Assembly: GCF_014190805.1 (NCBI RefSeq)
Contig: NZ_JACHVQ010000001.1
Coordinates: 1,984,001 to 2,048,000, forward strand
Origin: Flexivirga oryzae
GTDB taxonomy: Bacteria; Actinomycetota; Actinomycetes; Actinomycetales; Dermatophilaceae
DNA: 64,000 bases
Direction: 5' to 3'
The translations under genes and the position numbers were made by a program. Positions 25,802-34,784 of this stretch are shown in pieces. Positions within the stretch are counted from its first letter, which is position 1, and the number at the start of each line of letters is the position of its first letter. The notes under the pieces were generated by a model, which was not told where the DNA came from, searched no databases, and was given only the letters and a program-made list of their open reading frames with translations.

Positions 25802-26890
25802 CTATCCGATACGGAATTTCTTCAATTCCCGGTCGTTTGGCTCACATCCGTTTCCAGGCACGCTTGGGGCAGTCACTGTGCCATCGCTGTTGATCTCCGG
25901 CGTATCCCTGTAGATCTTGCCCCACATGGGGTCGAATTCTCGGGGATAATATTCCACCATAAGAGCATTAGGAATCGCAGCGAGCAAATTGAGGTGAGTT
26001 TGCTGATCGCCGTGCGGGCACACATCCAGGCCGTGACTCTGGGCGATCGCCGCGATCTTCATAAACTCTGTCACCCCGCCGGTGTACCGAACATCGGGCT
26101 GAAGCACACCGATCGCCTGAGTCGCGATCAGATCCCGAAAGCCGAACTTTCCATATTCGTTCTCACCCGCTGCAAGCGTGATCGGGCTCGCATTGGCAAT
26201 CTTCCTCATGCCCTCGTAATCGTCGGAGTCAACCGGCTCTTCGAACCAGAAAATGTCGTACTCCTCAATGCGACGCGCAAACTGGATGGCATCGTAATAG
26301 GTGTACGCACAATTGGCATCCACCAGGAGTCTGACATCTGGACCGATCGCCGCGCGCACCGCTTTGACCCGCTCCACATCCTCCTTCAGGGGCACCGCTC
26401 CAACCTTCATCTTGACCGCACACGCACCGGTGGCAACATAACTGCTCATCTCTTCGGCGAGGTCGTCAACCGACTTCCCCTCCGCGTAGTAGCCGCCGGC
26501 GACATACGCAGGAATCCGTGTGCGGAATCCCCCCAATAACGAATACAGCGGCATGCCGGCCACCTTTGCCTTGATGTCCCACAACGCCAAATCGATCGCG
26601 GACATCGCGCGCGTCTCGAGTCCTCGCCTGCCATAGAGCTTCGGAACGCGCAGGGTTGACCACACATGTTCGGACATCAACGGATCCAGGCCAACCACGC
26701 GTTCGCAAAACATTTCCAGGAACTGTCGCTCACCCATGCGGCCGGCTGATATACCGATGCCGACCACGTCGGCATCGGTATATACCCGAACCACGCCGTG
26801 CGTCACATTGTCATAGGTGTGCAGGCCGTTTGATATTGGCCGTGGCCTCGACCATTCATAATATTCGACCGTCGCTTTTGTTATCTTCAT
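25802..26890 (-). CDS. Enolase-superfamily enzyme (mandelate racemase/muconate lactonizing type) II
   Basis: A 362-residue enzyme of the same superfamily. Landmarks: KMKVG (KxK), Asp in LLVDANCAY, Glu in WFEEPVD, Glu in AAGENEYG as the third metal ligand, QPDVRYTGG and His in CPHGDQQTHLN. The His on the penultimate strand with KxK is the mandelate-racemase-type pair of bases, fitting an acid-sugar dehydratase or racemase. The ATG at 26890 is preferred to one ten codons upstream because GGAAGG lies about 10 bp before it. It is in the middle of the operon, 102 bp from the next gene. Confidence 0.88.
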   Translation of the reverse strand: MKITKATVEYYEWSRPRPISNGLHTYDNVTHGVVRVYTDADVVGIGISAGRMGERQFLEMFCERVVGLDPLMSEHVWSTLRVPKLYGRRGLETRAMSAIDLALWDIKAKVAGMPLYSLLGGFRTRIPAYVAGGYYAEGKSVDDLAEEMSSYVATGACAVKMKVGAVPLKEDVERVKAVRAAIGPDVRLLVDANCAYTYYDAIQFARRIEEYDIFWFEEPVDSDDYEGMRKIANASPITLAAGENEYGKFGFRDLIATQAIGVLQPDVRYTGGVTEFMKIAAIAQSHGLDVCPHGDQQTHLNLLAAIPNALMVEYYPREFDPMWGKIYRDTPEINSDGTVTAPSVPGNGCEPNDRELKKFRIG

Positions 26891-26977
26891 CACGACACCG
26901 CCTTCCCTGGTTGCGGGCATTTCATCCTGTGAAACTTCTTGCCGACGAGGACTCGAAGCTCAAACGCTCTGGACCGA

Positions 26978-28135
26978 TTACTGATCAACAACTGACCCGT
27001 CCACGTGCAGCCGTGCATCGACCGGACGCGGGCGGTAGGGCCACTCCTCGGCGGCCGATTCCTTCAGGCTGACACCCAATCCCGGCTCCTGCGGCACAAC
27101 AAGATAACCGTGCCCGTCATGCTCGGCCGACCCATTGATCAAAGCCGACTCCGACGGACGGTTTACGAACGATGACCACGTCGAAGACGGATATTCCTGG
27201 ATCGTGAAATTGGGGATAGCAGCGGCCAGGTGGGTGCATGCGATGGTCGATATCGGACCGAGTGGGTTGTGCGGAACAATGCCAATATGATGTGCTTCCG
27301 CCAGCGCCGCTATCTTCTTGGCACCAGTTATGCCGCCAACAAGACAGACGTCGGGGCGGAAATATTGTGCGCCGTCCCTGCGCAACAGCATCGCAAAGTC
27401 CCACAACGACGTGTAACGTTCCCCGGTGGCGATGGGAATATCGATCTTGTTGGCCACATATGCCATGTCGTCGATGTTGTCCATCATCACAGGGTCTTCG
27501 TAGAACAGCGGGCGGAATTGCGCGATGCCGTTGCCCAGTTCAACCGCCTCCGCAGGAGTCAGTCTCCTATGAATCTCGATGCACAAATCTACGTCGTGAC
27601 CGACTGCATCTCGATATTGCCCGACGGCATCGATCGCGTCACTTATCTTGTGAACGTGCGTGGCGGAGTAGGGGACGTCCCGGCTCTCATCCAAGAACGG
27701 TGTGAGGTGTCCGACCGCAGTGAATCCGGCGTCTTTCGCCGCTTTAATTGCCTCAACGATATCCGCGCGCGTGCTACCGAACGTGTGATGGTAAGCCCGA
27801 ACACGATCTCTGACCGCGCCGCCGAGCAGAGCATGCACGGGCACCCCGTGGTGTTTCCCCGCGATATCCCATAGTGCGATATCAATCGCGCTGAGGGCAC
27901 CCATGATGACCGCGCCCTTGAAATGGGTCGCTCTGTACAGATATTGCCAATGATGTTCAATCTTGAGAGGATCCTTGCCGATGAGGTAATCACCGAACTT
28001 CCGAATTACCTCTGCCGAGGCTTCGAGAAATCCCCAGACACCTGACTCGCCGAGCCCAACAATGCCGGTGTCGGTCGTGACAGAAACAAACAGGTAGCGA
28101 TCTATCAGGATCGGCTTTACCTCGACGATCTTCAC
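26978..28135 (-). CDS. Enolase-superfamily enzyme III, galactonate-dehydratase-like, with altered KxK position
   Basis: A 385-residue enzyme resembling D-galactonate dehydratases: YEDPVMMD, ATGERYTSLWDF, RPDVCLVGGITGAKK, PHNPLGPISTIA and a long C-terminal tail. Where most members have KxK it reads GHLTPFLDE, and the first metal-ligand strand is CIEIHRRLTP (Glu for Asp, with the His used as base in galactonate-type enzymes). This fits a dehydratase using His rather than Lys. The ATG at 28135 begins the conserved MKIVEVKPILID strand. It is the first enzyme gene after the transporter genes. Confidence 0.88.
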   Translation of the reverse strand: MKIVEVKPILIDRYLFVSVTTDTGIVGLGESGVWGFLEASAEVIRKFGDYLIGKDPLKIEHHWQYLYRATHFKGAVIMGALSAIDIALWDIAGKHHGVPVHALLGGAVRDRVRAYHHTFGSTRADIVEAIKAAKDAGFTAVGHLTPFLDESRDVPYSATHVHKISDAIDAVGQYRDAVGHDVDLCIEIHRRLTPAEAVELGNGIAQFRPLFYEDPVMMDNIDDMAYVANKIDIPIATGERYTSLWDFAMLLRRDGAQYFRPDVCLVGGITGAKKIAALAEAHHIGIVPHNPLGPISTIACTHLAAAIPNFTIQEYPSSTWSSFVNRPSESALINGSAEHDGHGYLVVPQEPGLGVSLKESAAEEWPYRPRPVDARLHVDGSVVDQ

Positions 28136-28205
28136 TGAATTTTACCTCTCGATCTATATGGGCCGGAATACCACAACACGCCCGGCTTCCTCACCGTTGG
28201 GTCCT

Positions 28206-29351
28206 TCACGCTTGGTTCGGAAGGGCGGATCGCACTTCCGATGGCTCTGCAGTCGAGGTCTCCTTGTCGACAAACGCGACCACGTTCGCGGCATCGGCAT
28301 ACAACTCGATCGCCGACCCTGGTCGCAGGTCAGCCTGCGGCGATGCGGTGATGCGCACCGACTTTGAAAACACGTTCACCCAGGCATCCACGTGCGTCCC
28401 CACATAGAGCGCCCGCTCCACTGTCCCCCGCCAACGGTTGTGATTGGCACCCCCAGAGAGACGCTCGTCGATGCCGATGTCGTGAGGGCGGATCGAAACC
28501 GTCACGGAAGTGCCCGGAGCGACACCGCCCAACTGGTCCCCGGATGCATAGATGACCTCGCCGTCGTCGCCTTCCAAGCGCGCCACCCCACTGCTGTCGA
28601 CCTCGCGAAGGCGCGCCGTCAACATGTTCGTGACACCGACAAAGCTGGCGGCGAAGCTCGACGTCGGCGACTTATAGAGGTCGCTCGGTGAACCCTGCTG
28701 CTCGATCACGCCGTCCCGCATGAGGATGATCTCGTCCGACATCGACATGGCTTCGAGCTGATCGTGCGTGACATAGACCGCTGTGATGCCCAACTCCCGT
28801 TGGATCGCAACCATTTCGATCCTCAGCTGCTCACGAAGGGATGCATCCAGGTTGCTCAACGGCTCATCGAACAAAAGCAGCTTGGGACTGGACACAATCG
28901 CTCGCGCCACCGCAACACGCTGCTGTTGTCCGCCACTCAGTTCCGTGCCATATCTGTCTTCAAACTGAGCCAGTCCTACTGTCCCCAGTGCCTTGCGGAC
29001 TTTTTCTTTGGTTGTCTCCTTATTTTCCTTCCGAATGCGCAGGCTATAGGCGACGTTGTCGAAAACCGACATATGCGGCCAGATGGCGTACGATTGGAAC
29101 ACCATATTGAACTGCCGCTTGTTCGGTGGAACATGCTGGCGTTCGCCCGACAGGACCGTGTCATCGTAAGAAATTGAGCCGGAATCAGCCTTCTCAAGTC
29201 CCGCGATGCATCTCAAAGTGGTTGTCTTACCACAACCACTTGGCCCGAGCAAGGTTGTCAGCATTCCTGGCTTGACATCGAAAGAGATGCCACGCACCGC
29301 TGTCACGTTACCGTATTTGACAACCAAGTTCTCTACTGCAAGGCCTTCCAT
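28206..29351 (-). CDS. ABC transporter ATP-binding protein, ferric/polyamine (FbpC/PotA) type
   Basis: A 381-residue ATPase: Walker A GPSGCGKTT, Q-loop MVFQSYAIWPHM, signature LSGGQQQRVAVARAI, Walker B LLLFDEPLSNLD and the H-loop in VYVTHDQLEAM. The C-terminal 110 residues form a TOBE-type beta domain (VSIRPHDIGID) used for regulation or subunit contact. It partners the fused permease at 29438 and the binding protein at 31415. The family carries Fe3+, polyamines, thiamine or phosphonate-type ligands; linkage to acid-sugar enzymes suggests a carboxylated organic substrate here. Confidence 0.92.
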   Translation of the reverse strand: MEGLAVENLVVKYGNVTAVRGISFDVKPGMLTTLLGPSGCGKTTTLRCIAGLEKADSGSISYDDTVLSGERQHVPPNKRQFNMVFQSYAIWPHMSVFDNVAYSLRIRKENKETTKEKVRKALGTVGLAQFEDRYGTELSGGQQQRVAVARAIVSSPKLLLFDEPLSNLDASLREQLRIEMVAIQRELGITAVYVTHDQLEAMSMSDEIILMRDGVIEQQGSPSDLYKSPTSSFAASFVGVTNMLTARLREVDSSGVARLEGDDGEVIYASGDQLGGVAPGTSVTVSIRPHDIGIDERLSGGANHNRWRGTVERALYVGTHVDAWVNVFSKSVRITASPQADLRPGSAIELYADAANVVAFVDKETSTAEPSEVRSALPNQA

Positions 29352-29437
29352 GTTCTCCTCCTGAACGATCTATGATGCATGAAGCTCGATCTGCAGGGCC
29401 TCATCGCAACCGATGCGACCCGGGTAGAATCCCGAAA

Positions 29438-31177
29438 TCACACCCCGCCCTTCTGCACTTGACTCGTAAGGCGAACCCGCAGAACAAACCTTGCAACGAC
29501 AATCCCGACTATCATGATCAGAGTCTGGAGAAGTCCGATAATTGCCGCATTTTGAGTATTTCCGGTCGCAAGATAGCTAAATGTCATCACGGAAAGCACC
29601 GTTGAGTCCGGCCCGTACAACATGACTGCTGCACTGATCTCGCGAGTTGCGTAGATAAAGACGAGTATCCACACGGACAACAAAGACGGTCGCAGCAGTG
29701 GCCCGGTGATGCGAAGTAGTGTCTGCCCGATGCTGGCACCACAGACTGCCGAGGATTCTTCCAGCGCCGGGTCGATCTGGGACAGTCCCGTCTCCGTGAC
29801 CCGCAATGCCTGGGGCAGATAGAGCGCAATAAAGGCAATAACGATCACCGAAATCGTGCCGTACAAAGGTGTGTGAATATAGAACAGCAGCATTCCCGTG
29901 CCGAAGACGATGCCCGGGACCGCTACCGGCAGCGTGCCGAGGGCCGTCAGGATCGAACTGCCTCGATACCGGAGCCTTCGCGTCGTGTAGCCGATGCACA
30001 AAGCGAGCAGCCCGCAGATCGTGGGGGCGATGACTGCGACGATAACTGTGTTCTTCATTGCGCTCAGCACGGGAGAAGACGTCACCAAGCTCTGTACCTG
30101 TGAGGCCGTATAATGCGCTTTCAGAATATTCGGTGTCAGATATCTGGTGAAGGCACTGTACAACAGGCTTGCGTAAGGCAAGATGATCGCGATCAGAAGG
30201 TAGAAGCAACACACAATCGTGCCCAGCCACCGCCACGGTCCCAAACTGATCCTCCGCTGCCGGAACCCCCGAGCGGTAACCGTCACGAACCTATTCGACG
30301 CCCGCGTGGCCCGACTGTACAGAATCATACCGAGCACGGTCAGAATCAACAGCATCGTTCCTGCAGCAGCCGACCCGGGCAGATTGATCGGGAACGATTG
30401 CGCAAACTGGTAGACGACCACTGAGAGCGGGTTGAACTTGATATCCGGCCTCAGAATATCGGGGATCGCGAACTCATCTGCAGAAAGGATAAAGATAAAG
30501 AAGAGTGCCGAGAGGACCGCCGGCCTGATTATCGGGAACGTGACCCTTGTCGCCGTTCGGAAAATCCCGCCTCCATTTATCGCAGAGGCCTCCTCCAGGC
30601 CCGGGTCCATATTTGTAATCGACCCGACAATGAACAGGTAAGAATATGGAATATAATAGACTGTTTGAACGAATATGATGCCGGGCAAGGTATTGATATT
30701 GACCAAGTGATATGACCCGGAGACGCCCGGCAACAGGCGCACGGCCTCGTTTATCAAACCCACGTTCGGGCTGCCCAGGATCTGCCAGGCAACGGCCCCC
30801 AGGAAGGGCGACGCAAAAAGTGGTGCGATGACGAACAGGCCCATCCATTTGGCCAATGGGGCGTCCGTCCTGTTGACTAGCCAAGCGAGTACTGCCCCGA
30901 TGGCCGTCGCCAGGATCGAGACCGATACGGCAAGCTTGAACGTGTCAAGCAGTGCGTGCCGGAAGGTTGCGGTCGTGTAGACCTTTTGCATCATGCTGGT
31001 GCTGAACGATGATCCTGGGTCGCCAAGCTCCCCATTACGAAATGCTGTGACCAGCATGAGCACGAGTGGAGGACCTACCAGAAGCGCGAGAATAACGCCC
31101 AGTGGCAGCACCGTGACGCTTGGCCCTGCAAGACGTTGTTTATAGGTTCCACTTCGCTCGCGACGTGCCGTTTGCAT
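29438..31177 (-). CDS. Fused ABC transporter permease, FbpB/AfuB type
   Basis: A 579-residue integral membrane protein made of two homologous permease halves with about twelve helices. Each half has an EAA loop facing the ATPase: LEEASAINGGGIFRTATRVTFP in the first half (key residues E, A, G about residues 217-230) and LEESSAVCGASIGQTLLRI in the second. Such fused permeases belong to the iron(III)/2-aminoethylphosphonate-type importer class. The gene lies 237 bp after the binding-protein gene, with a hairpin in between, and 86 bp before the ATPase gene. Confidence 0.92.
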   Translation of the reverse strand: MQTARRERSGTYKQRLAGPSVTVLPLGVILALLVGPPLVLMLVTAFRNGELGDPGSSFSTSMMQKVYTTATFRHALLDTFKLAVSVSILATAIGAVLAWLVNRTDAPLAKWMGLFVIAPLFASPFLGAVAWQILGSPNVGLINEAVRLLPGVSGSYHLVNINTLPGIIFVQTVYYIPYSYLFIVGSITNMDPGLEEASAINGGGIFRTATRVTFPIIRPAVLSALFFIFILSADEFAIPDILRPDIKFNPLSVVVYQFAQSFPINLPGSAAAGTMLLILTVLGMILYSRATRASNRFVTVTARGFRQRRISLGPWRWLGTIVCCFYLLIAIILPYASLLYSAFTRYLTPNILKAHYTASQVQSLVTSSPVLSAMKNTVIVAVIAPTICGLLALCIGYTTRRLRYRGSSILTALGTLPVAVPGIVFGTGMLLFYIHTPLYGTISVIVIAFIALYLPQALRVTETGLSQIDPALEESSAVCGASIGQTLLRITGPLLRPSLLSVWILVFIYATREISAAVMLYGPDSTVLSVMTFSYLATGNTQNAAIIGLLQTLIMIVGIVVARFVLRVRLTSQVQKGGV

Positions 31178-31301
31178 AGGCCTCTTCCTAGTTGGAGTTG
31201 GAATCGCTACGGTGAAGGAGCCGGCGCCGCCGGTGTCCGCACATCCGACTGATCATTCAATCTGCGTCCCTGTCGATTTCCCGTTGCATTTTCCGAGCCA
31301 G

Positions 31302-31337
31302 CCGCCATCCGCGGCATCTCCAACCAGCGGATGGCGG
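31302..31337 (-). terminator. Intra-operon hairpin between binding-protein and permease genes
   Basis: An 11-bp perfect inverted repeat (CCGCCATCCGC / GCGGATGGCGG) with a 14-nt loop, in the gap after the solute-binding gene. There is no T-tract, so partial termination or protection of the upstream mRNA end is more likely than full termination. This arrangement is common where the binding protein must be made in excess of the permease. Confidence 0.55.
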
Positions 31338-31414
31338 TGACCCACAGATCTCACGGTGTCAGGTCATGCCGCGCTAGGACGGCCTGTTAGACATCCGGAA
31401 TCCTGACCGTCGGC

Positions 31415-32587
31415 TCACTGACCACCCATGATCGATTGCCAGCTCGAGATCAGATCGTTCTGCTTGGCAGTGTAGTTTTTCAGGTCACTAACCAGAGGGT
31501 TATATAGGTTCGTGGGCGCCTTGTACCACGATTCCTTCGTGAATTTGGAGAGGTCCTTGGCCTTAGAGTTCATCGGGATGGCATCTGAAACGGCGCTCCC
31601 GCTGTACCATGCTTCCTCACCCGGGACGCTGGTTGCCCATTCCTGGAACAGCTTCGCCGCGTTGGGGTGCGGTGCATTGACCGCGATCGCAGAGGCAACC
31701 GTAAAGACCGGCGTGGGGTCTGGATACATCCACTGAACTGGGGCACCTTTTGCATACTCCGTGCTCAATCCTGTGGTGCTTGCATCTCCGATGATGTAGT
31801 AGTCGCCGGCCGCCAACCCGTCATACCCGGGGAAGGAGCTCGTGTAGACCTTGGGGTTCAGAGCCGCCAGCTTCTTGATGAAGTCCGTCCCATACTTGTC
31901 TTTGCCCCCTTCCATCAGGTAATACCACCACGTGTAGTCCGATCCTCCGGACGCAGGAGTCACGACAGACGTGACGCCCTTCCATTTCGGGTTAACGAGC
32001 GCGTTGTACCCTTCCTTCTTGATACTTGCGATATCGGACGCGCTGACCTTGCTGCTGTTCCATCCGATGGCCAGTGGATTTTCCTGGAGAGGGTAGAAAT
32101 ATCCAGGTGAGGTGTACTTTGCCGGATAATCGCCCGATGATGACGGGGTGAACTTCATCAGCTGCTTATCCGTGATGGCCTTGGTGAGCAAGCTGGAGTC
32201 AGAAAGGTAGAACAGATCTGCCGTCGGCTTTCCGGCGCGATATTCTTGCTGCCACTGGGTCCAGACGGGGTAAGTCCCCTTGTCTACGACGTTGACCTTG
32301 ATGCCGTATTTCTTGGTGAACGCCGCGCCCCAGCTGCGAACTTGATCCAGGCCGGACCCGGTATAGATCAGGACGCTGCCTTCCTTCTTCGCAGCAGCAA
32401 TGTCGACTCCGGATTGACCGCCTGACGCGCTGGATGCCTGGTTATCGGAAGCGCCCGCGTTGCTTGATCCACTACTTCCGCTACTTCCGCACGCACTCAG
32501 TGCGAGCGCAGCGGAGCAGACCGCGGTCAGCCCTATAACTGCGCGCCTATGCGTCGCTCTGCGTGAGGCGAGTTTACGTAATGACAT
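31415..32587 (-). CDS. Extracellular solute-binding lipoprotein, iron(III)/phosphonate-type family
   Basis: A 390-residue lipoprotein. The ATG at 32587 (CCGGAGGT upstream) gives a basic start, a hydrophobic stretch and lipobox ALSAC, then a Ser/Gly-rich linker. The mature protein is a type 2 periplasmic-binding fold (VLIYTGSGLDQVRSWGAAF, VDKGTYPVWTQWQQEYRAG, DLFYLSD), as in AfuA/FutA-like proteins. It lacks the obvious Tyr-pair iron site, so an organic anion ligand is plausible. It is the first gene of the operon and is divergent from the GntR regulator across about 650 bp. Confidence 0.9.
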   Translation of the reverse strand: MSLRKLASRRATHRRAVIGLTAVCSAALALSACGSSGSSGSSNAGASDNQASSASGGQSGVDIAAAKKEGSVLIYTGSGLDQVRSWGAAFTKKYGIKVNVVDKGTYPVWTQWQQEYRAGKPTADLFYLSDSSLLTKAITDKQLMKFTPSSSGDYPAKYTSPGYFYPLQENPLAIGWNSSKVSASDIASIKKEGYNALVNPKWKGVTSVVTPASGGSDYTWWYYLMEGGKDKYGTDFIKKLAALNPKVYTSSFPGYDGLAAGDYYIIGDASTTGLSTEYAKGAPVQWMYPDPTPVFTVASAIAVNAPHPNAAKLFQEWATSVPGEEAWYSGSAVSDAIPMNSKAKDLSKFTKESWYKAPTNLYNPLVSDLKNYTAKQNDLISSWQSIMGGQ

Positions 32588-33243
32588 TCGATACCTCCGG
32601 GTTCCTCGATCTGAGATGTTCATACATCTCCTATGGAATTTTCTAGAGAGACACGCGGCGTTGGACTCTGGGCCCAATCACCTCGAGGACGAACTTGAAC
32701 TTCGATGGATCTTGCGACAGTCGGTCCGGATCCGAATGCGTCGTTGCATTACCATGCCGAACCTGCAGTGGATTCTTTTGCGCACCGCTGTCCACGGCAT
32801 CCCAAGATCTCCTGAGATGCCGACGGAGTAGCTCGACCCGGTCCGACCGCATCGCGACATCCGTATGATGCTCGATCGATCGGATTCATAGGCTATAAGC
32901 TGCTATGTATAGGAAGGTACGGGCAGCCGCGGCGCCCTGTCAAGGGTCCGGAGTGATCGACTTTGAGACAGGTGCCCGACTACCCGGTGATTGCGTAGCT
33001 CGGAGGTCGACGATGACCGCACCGTTTGCCGGCAGGCCACCCTGCGTGCAGCCCTGTCCATACGGACACGGCGAGGTGCGAGGCGGTCCCCGGAGTTTGG
33101 CCCAGGCGAAGAATCGACATCACAGCCCAACTCGCCCGGTTGTGGACCTTATTCGACGGGTCGGCGACATACACACACATCGACTTATAGGCTACGTCCT
33201 TAGGGACGGCGTGGCCGATGAGCTGCGCATAAAGGAGAGCAGC
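32588..33243. promoter_or_regulatory. 656-bp divergent control region of the catabolic operon and its GntR regulator
   Basis: No convincing gene is present. A-T-rich tracts occur near 32885-32915 (GGCTATAAG at 32891-32899) and 33165-33195 (CTTATAGGC at 33184-33192); these two 9-mers are near-inverted copies about 290 bp apart. They could be promoter elements or regulator sites. The GntR ribosome site AAAGGAG is at 33231-33237. Confidence 0.4.
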
Positions 33244-33960
33244 GTGGCAACGCACCCAGTGTTCAGCAAGAGCGAATATGCGTATCACGAGGTCAAGGAC
33301 AGGATCCTCGGGGGTAGGTTGCCGCCCGGATCGGTCATCGGTCAGGAGTCGCTGGCGAGCGAACTCGGGGTTTCGACAACCCCGCTTCGGGAGGCGCTGA
33401 AGCGACTGGCCTCCGAAGGGTTGGTCCAGTTGGACACGCACCGCGACGCACGCGTCACAACGGTATCTGCCGAGGAAGCACGTGGGCTCTACGCCGTGCG
33501 GAAGCGGCTCGACCCATTCGCTGCCGGACTGGCAGCGCAGCACCGGTCGCAGGCAGTCATCGATGAAATCGAGGCTGCACTAGCGGCGTTGCGGCCCCGT
33601 GCCAGCACAGCGGATGTCGACGCGCTACTTGTCCATCGTCGTTTTCACCGGACAATCTATCGCGCGGCCGGCAATCTGCCACTGGTCACGATTTTGGACG
33701 GCCTCTGGGACAAGATGGATCTCTATCGCCTGGTCGCCTTGACTTCCCGCTGGTCCGACCCCGAACACATTGCTCGGACACAAGCTGAGCACGAGGAGCT
33801 CGCGGACGCGGTGGTGCGCGCGGACGCCGCACGTGCCGAACAACTCATGCATGAACACATTGAGGGCAGCCTGGGCTATCGCGCAATCTTGCGCCTCGAA
33901 TCGGACGCACCGCTCCTTGATGAGCCAGGCGTGGCTGCCACATCCGGGGGAGGCCGGTGA
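33244..33960 (+). CDS. GntR-family transcriptional regulator, FCD subfamily
   Basis: A 238-residue regulator: N-terminal winged HTH (YHEVKDRILGGRLPPGSVI, LASELGVSTTPLREALKRL, GLVQLDTHRDARV) and a C-terminal all-helical FCD effector domain with candidate metal/ligand residues in VHRRFHRTIYRAAGN and HEHIEGSL. FCD regulators usually respond to carboxylates and repress adjacent catabolic genes. GTG at 33244 with AAAGGAG 7 bp upstream is the start; a longer open frame upstream is not supported. It very probably controls the divergent transporter/enolase operon. Confidence 0.9.
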   Translation: MATHPVFSKSEYAYHEVKDRILGGRLPPGSVIGQESLASELGVSTTPLREALKRLASEGLVQLDTHRDARVTTVSAEEARGLYAVRKRLDPFAAGLAAQHRSQAVIDEIEAALAALRPRASTADVDALLVHRRFHRTIYRAAGNLPLVTILDGLWDKMDLYRLVALTSRWSDPEHIARTQAEHEELADAVVRADAARAEQLMHEHIEGSLGYRAILRLESDAPLLDEPGVAATSGGGR

Positions 33961-34032
33961 ACTCGAAGACAACCGTTTGCGTCGAACCGCCGCCAGTCGA
34001 CCACGCGAGTCCAGCGGGTCTCGCGTTCTACC

Positions 34033-34352
34033 TCATCGGTTGCGGATTGCGCCGGCCAGCTGAACGAGTTGGTTGTCGACGATGTCGAGGATGGCGTCGG
34101 GATTCACGCGGAAGTACTCGTGCACGACGATGTTCCGCAAGCCCGCGATCGCAGCCCACGGCACGTCAGGCATCGTCCTTCGAGTCTCGACGGGCAGCGA
34201 CCGCACGGCCTCACCGATAACAGCCAGGTTGCGCAAAAGAGCGTCGTACGCCATCGCTTGTGGTCGTTGGAGCGCAAGTGCGACGCATAGTCCTGGCATC
34301 GCTGAATCGCGTCGAGGATATCCGTGAACCGCTCATCCTCTGACCGGGTCAC
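34033..34352 (-). pseudogene. hepT: HepT-like (DUF86) toxin gene with a frameshift
   Basis: The GTG at 34352 opens TRSEDERFTDILDAIQRCQD, the normal HepT N-terminus; the rest (QAMAYDALLRNLAVIGEAV, then RNIVVHEYF with the conserved RN-x3-H-x-Y RNase motif) lies in another frame down to 34033. The two join cleanly if one G is restored around 34252-34256 (CACAAGCG, expected CACAAGGCG). HepT is the RNase-like toxin of the HepT-MntA module, which MntA modifies on Tyr. The start overlaps the stop of the MntA remnant (GTGA). A true pseudogene or a one-base sequencing error would look the same. Confidence 0.75.
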
Positions 34353-34457
34353 ACGGCCACCGCGTCAGCCAGTGCGCTCGAGGAAACCTCACCGCGAAGC
34401 AGCGATGCAGCCACGACATCCACTCTGGTCCCAAGAAGTTCGCTGAGCATCCGGGGG
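34349..34457 (-). pseudogene. mntA: C-terminal remnant of the MntA nucleotidyltransferase antitoxin
   Basis: About 36 codons ending in TGA at 34349 encode MLSELLGTRVDVVAASLLRG, the C-terminal end typical of minimal nucleotidyltransferases (xLLGxRVDVV). The catalytic GSx10DxD part is missing: the sequence beyond about 34457 belongs to an unrelated fragment on the other strand. The GTGA overlap with hepT is the ancestral operon arrangement. Confidence 0.65.
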
Positions 34458-34670
34458 GCCTCGGCATCGGACGCCGATCGCGGCGCCTATTGGACGCACG
34501 CTGTGGCGAATCTGGTGCTCTACGGCTCGATCTACGCGACTCAAGTGGGAGACCTCAAGCAGCTGATCGCGATGCCCGACACCGGCTTGACACCCGCGCA
34601 GCGCGCAAAGGTCATCGCCTTGACCAAGTCGCTGAACTCCTTCTTCGGCACGCCTGGGCTCTACTTCTAA
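34458..34670 (+). pseudogene. C-terminal fragment of an unrecognised protein
   Basis: An open, G/C3-rich plus-strand frame of 70 codons ends in TAA at 34670 and encodes AYWTHAVANLVLYGSIYAT, QVGDLKQLIAMPDTGLTPAQ and SLNSFFGTPGLYF. No start or ribosome site precedes it and it begins exactly where the MntA remnant stops, so it is probably a truncated gene tail joined by a rearrangement. I do not recognise the family. Confidence 0.5.
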
Positions 34671-34784
34671 AACTGTTGGCTCAGCGCGGACTCCGACCCG
34701 GGCAGCGAGCGAAGCAGCACCAGCAGTCGAATCGTGCATCGTGATCCTGTAGGTACGGCGAGTCGTGGATCGGCGGTGGGCAGA

